Shown piece by piece: positions 61,425-64,000 of a stretch of 64,000 nucleotides of DNA. Numbering within the stretch: the stretch's first letter is position 1; every line of letters begins with the position of its first letter. A program made the position numbers and the translations under genes. This DNA is from Parahoeflea alexandrii (GTDB lineage Bacteria; Pseudomonadota; Alphaproteobacteria; Rhizobiales; Rhizobiaceae): NCBI RefSeq assembly GCF_027214025.1, contig NZ_JAPWHB010000010.1, positions 1 through 64,000 of the forward strand. Direction: 5' to 3'. The notes under the pieces are model-generated. The model worked only from the letters and a program-made list of their open reading frames with translations. It made no database searches and was not told where the DNA came from.

Positions 61425-61738
61425 TAGACGTTCGACCCCCACTCCCGGATACCGTCACGGAGGGATTTTACGCTAAGTCTTTGTTTCGCGGGCATACAGA
61501 CAACCGAAATTGACCGGTCGTTGGTTCGAGTCCTTTCAAGACCTGCGAGACGGCCCGGCATTTCGCGGTGCGCCTCGTTCGTGACCTCGCCTTTGCCGAG
61601 GTGCAGGCCGCGCCCGTAAAGCAGCAACGCTACCGCTAGCGGCACCACTACAGTGAATTTCAGCGACCATGCGGTCCAAAAGTCGTGTGGCGATATCGGT
61701 GCACCCTCTGTATGGGCGCGAGCGTTGGAGGCGGTCAC
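61394..61738 (-). pseudogene. degenerate fragment of a CtaG-like oxidase assembly gene
   Basis: The first part of this frame (ISPHDFWTAWSLKFTVVVPL, then AVALLLYGRGL) resembles the start of caa3-type CtaG, a membrane protein for cytochrome oxidase assembly. After residue 46 the sequence is no longer membrane-like and the rest of the gene (about 250 residues) is absent, cut off by the end of the RES gene. It is probably a leftover at the border of the inserted island. Confidence 0.5.
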
Positions 61739-61895
61739 GGCCGCAGCGCAGAAGCCGACCCGTCAGCCGGCCTTCTGGCACGCCCCTGTGCACGTAGCGT
61801 CGGACGGCTGCTTCTGCTCTGGGCCAGAGACAGGTCCGAACTCGGCCGGCGCGGTCGCTGAAAACGTGCTGCGCTGGGCAAGGGTTGCCATCGCG

Positions 61896-62258
61896 TCAAG
61901 CCCCGCCCGCCCATTCCTCGGCCGCGTCCAGCGCGCTTGCGTCGAACCAGCGCATATCGGCATGGGTCAAGGCCTTAGCGAGGGTGGTTCCCCACTGCTG
62001 CCACGCAGCGTCGCCGACCACGGCGATACGGGAGAAATCGTTTCGATGGGCGGTGTCCATCTTGAAGTCTTCTCGCATTGCAGCGAGGCCCGTGTACCCT
62101 TCTAACTTCGTCAAATCGACCACGAGGCCGGGCTCTTCTACAGATGCAAGTCGCTCATGCAGCAACGCGTGCATCCGCTCGAGATCGCTTTCGCTGAGCT
62201 TGCCCTCGCAGGCGATTCCGATGACGTCGTCACGATTTGTCCGGGTCTCGGTGAACAT
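61896..62258 (-). CDS. SpoIIAA-like (STAS-fold) protein
   Basis: From ATG 62258, with AGGAGG upstream, the 120-residue protein reads NRDDVIGIACEGKLSESDLE, VVDLTKLEGYTGLAAMREDF and RIAVVGDAAWQQWGTTLAKA, matching the SpoIIAA-like family of small alpha/beta proteins. The family's molecular role is unclear. It overlaps the end of the cation exporter gene by 29 bases, so the two are in one leftward operon. The length is typical. Confidence 0.82.
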   Translation of the reverse strand: MFTETRTNRDDVIGIACEGKLSESDLERMHALLHERLASVEEPGLVVDLTKLEGYTGLAAMREDFKMDTAHRNDFSRIAVVGDAAWQQWGTTLAKALTHADMRWFDASALDAAEEWAGGA

Positions 62259-63195
62259 GGTCTTCCTCCTGTTTTTCGGGATTGCCGTGACCATAGAGGT
62301 CAGCATTTTCGTGCGCTCGGTTCTCATGCTCGAATTCAAGGGTGGAATGCGTGATGCCGAACCGATCGTTCAGCCTGTCCTTGATCTCGTTCTTGATATC
62401 CTTGAGCCGCGACCAATCGTCCGCAGTCACGACTACATGGCAGTCGAGTGCCGCCTCATGCTCCTGCATCTGCCAGAGATGCACATGGTGGACATCTCCG
62501 ACGCCCTCGACGCCGCGCAGGGTTTTGACGACATCGCCGCCGTCGATCTCCGGCGGGCTGCCCAGCATCAGCGTCCGGACCGGATTGCCGATCTCGGTGA
62601 AGGCCAAATAGAGGATGTAGAGCGCAATACCGATGGTGATCGCCGGGTCGACCCAGCGCATGTCATAGAGAATGATGAGTGTGCCACCGATGATGACGGC
62701 GACGGATGCTAGCGCATCCGAAAGATTGTGCAGGAAAAGCGCGCGGATGTTCACGCTGCCCTTCTGCATCGAATAAGTGAGCATCGCAGTCAGCGTGTCG
62801 ACCGCGAGTGCGACACCCCCCAGGATGACGACCGTCCAGCCCTGGACCTGGGGCGGGTCGATCATCCGCATTCCGCCCTCATAGATCAGGTAGAGGCCGA
62901 CAAGAATAAGCGTGGTGTAGTTTATCAGCGCCGCGACGATCTCGATGCGGCCATAGCCAAACGTCATGCGCTCGTCCGGGGGCCGTCGAGAAATCTTGCG
63001 CGCGGCAAAGGCAATGACCAGCGAGGCCATGTCGGAGAAGTTGTGCAGCGCATCTGCGATCAAGGCAAGGCTGCCGGAAAGAATTCCCCCGGCTATCTGT
63101 GCGACAGTGAGAATTCCGTTCGCCCATATTGCAATGGAAACCCGGCGATCGCCTGATTGCGGGTCGATGTGGCCATGGCTATGGTCATGAGGCAT
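62230..63195 (-). CDS. cation diffusion facilitator (CDF) metal exporter
   Basis: The 321-residue protein has a His-rich start (MPHDHSHGHIDPQSG), six membrane helices and the paired metal-site motifs HNFSDMAS and HNLSDALAS in helices 2 and 5, then a cytoplasmic domain (DVHHVHLWQMQEHEAALDCH) and another His/Glu-rich tail. CDF exporters move Zn2+, Co2+ or related ions out by proton exchange; the HNxSD form suits zinc. In-frame ATG 63201 is an alternative start. It overlaps the ZIP-type gene upstream by 11 bases. Confidence 0.92.
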   Translation of the reverse strand: MPHDHSHGHIDPQSGDRRVSIAIWANGILTVAQIAGGILSGSLALIADALHNFSDMASLVIAFAARKISRRPPDERMTFGYGRIEIVAALINYTTLILVGLYLIYEGGMRMIDPPQVQGWTVVILGGVALAVDTLTAMLTYSMQKGSVNIRALFLHNLSDALASVAVIIGGTLIILYDMRWVDPAITIGIALYILYLAFTEIGNPVRTLMLGSPPEIDGGDVVKTLRGVEGVGDVHHVHLWQMQEHEAALDCHVVVTADDWSRLKDIKNEIKDRLNDRFGITHSTLEFEHENRAHENADLYGHGNPEKQEEDHVHRDPDKS

Positions 63196-64000
63196 TTGCA
63201 TATGTCCCGCTTTGCTCGATCCCTGAACTTCTCTCGCCGGTCGATCCGCCACCGCTGGCCATGACTGTCTCCAGACCGGCGGAAACCAAGGTAAAGAGAA
63301 CGAAGCCGCCGACGAAGGCCAGTGCCGAGAGGCGGTTGTCGCTCGCGGCCTCGTGTGCCTCCACGAGCATGTCCTCGACTGCTGCGACCGACAGGAGCCC
63401 GGCGACGAAGCTCAGCGCGGCGTATTTCGCTTCATCCGGCGCGCTTCGCAGCAGGAACCATGCAAGCAAAGCCGTCCCTAGGCAATAGAGAGGGAATGAC
63501 AACGAGACCGCGATCCGCCGCTTGCGCGACACGCCGTTCTGTTTGAGGTTTGCCACGACCGAGTATCCCTCCGGAAAGTCGGCCAGTACCTGCCCCGCAG
63601 CCAACAAAACGGCAAGCGAGGCACCGACCGCAGTGCCGGAGGCTATCATCAAGCCATCACCGGAGAGGTCGACAGCTACCGCAACATAAATCATCCACAT
63701 TTCAGTGCTTCCGCCGCTCTCCCGCGACGGCTTTATCTTCACGATCAGCGTTTCGGTGCCGATATAGGCCGCTCCGCCTGCTGCGAAGGCGACGGCGATC
63801 CACCAGCCGGCGAGATTGTCGAGTGCCTCGGGAATCAGCTCGATCGCTACCACGCCAATGACGATGCCCGACGACGCATGGAGCGCCAAGTTCAGAAGTC
63901 GTGGCGATGTTCGGACGAACTCAGCGACCATCGCGCCAGCGAAATTGCCGAGCCCCGGTAGGAGCGCGAGGCCAGTTATCAGCCATAGGTTGTTCACCAC
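63185..64000 (-). CDS. ZIP-family metal transporter-like protein, at window edge
   Basis: The 271 visible residues form about eight membrane segments with LHASSGIVIGVVAIELIPEA (the ZIP metal-site helix), DLSGDGLMIASG and FPEGYSVVANL. ZIP proteins carry Zn2+ or other divalent ions; this branch may not be an importer. The GTG at 64000 reads MVNNLWLITGLALLPGLGNF and could be the true start, but it is the last base of the window, so a longer N-terminus cannot be excluded. It forms an operon with the CDF and SpoIIAA-like genes. Confidence 0.82.
   Translation of the reverse strand: MVNNLWLITGLALLPGLGNFAGAMVAEFVRTSPRLLNLALHASSGIVIGVVAIELIPEALDNLAGWWIAVAFAAGGAAYIGTETLIVKIKPSRESGGSTEMWMIYVAVAVDLSGDGLMIASGTAVGASLAVLLAAGQVLADFPEGYSVVANLKQNGVSRKRRIAVSLSFPLYCLGTALLAWFLLRSAPDEAKYAALSFVAGLLSVAAVEDMLVEAHEAASDNRLSALAFVGGFVLFTLVSAGLETVMASGGGSTGERSSGIEQSGTYANAS

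Overview
The window looks like part of a conjugative repABC plasmid from a Hyphomicrobiales (Rhizobiales) alphaproteobacterium. The evidence is a complete repA-repB-repC module with an antisense RNA between repB and repC, Ti-plasmid-type transfer genes (traG-traD-traC, oriT, traA-traF-traB), a full mating-pore operon in the order trbB-C-D-E-J-K-L-F-G-H-I, and LuxR/LuxI/TraM-type quorum-sensing genes. The genus cannot be decided from the sequence. No rRNA, tRNA or CRISPR array was seen.

Layout. 1-7.8 kb: plasmid backbone accessory genes (ParB-like protein cut by the window edge, small hypotheticals, ardC antirestriction, DUF736, two PIN-type toxin/antitoxin pairs, a WGR protein); several have a GC-rich hairpin just upstream. 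7.9-17.8 kb: DNA transfer and quorum-sensing block with oriT. 17.9-19.5 kb: decayed DNA (IS630 remnant, truncated nucleotidyltransferase). 19.5-31.9 kb: copper resistance (three multicopper oxidases, CusF-like protein, cupredoxin, TolC-like protein, cytochrome c, CueR, copper P-type ATPase, DUF305 protein) with CueR-type promoters. 32.2-42.5 kb: second LuxR regulator and the trb operon. 42.5-46.8 kb: repABC. 47-51.3 kb: Fic protein, tyrosine recombinase, DUF1403 and ScpB-like genes. 51.5-61.4 kb: a defence-like island. 61.4-64 kb: oxidase-assembly remnant, SpoIIAA-like protein, CDF exporter and ZIP-family transporter.

How the genes work together. Transfer, pore assembly and replication appear to share quorum control. 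An 18-base palindrome, CCCGGCA-N4-TGCCGGG, occurs beside oriT between the divergent traC and traA genes, and twice between the divergent trbB and repA genes. Its centre (GCAGATCTGC in the best copy) equals the centre of the Ti-plasmid tra box. The copper block probably responds to copper through CueR, whose boxes precede cueR and the ATPase gene.

The most notable system is 55.65-61.42 kb: seven consecutive plus-strand genes encoding a double ubiquitin-like/E2 fusion, a JAMM/E1 fusion, a Cys-rich DUF6527-like protein, a small unknown, an HELGH zincin, a dCTP-deaminase-like protein and a RES-domain protein. It is divergent from a ribbon-helix-helix/GNAT pair; each of the two divergent promoters carries one TTAGCTAA palindrome. 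The ubiquitin-like core belongs to families predicted by comparative genomics, and related operons act against phage, but the combination with a zincin, a nucleotide enzyme and a RES protein deserves a closer look.
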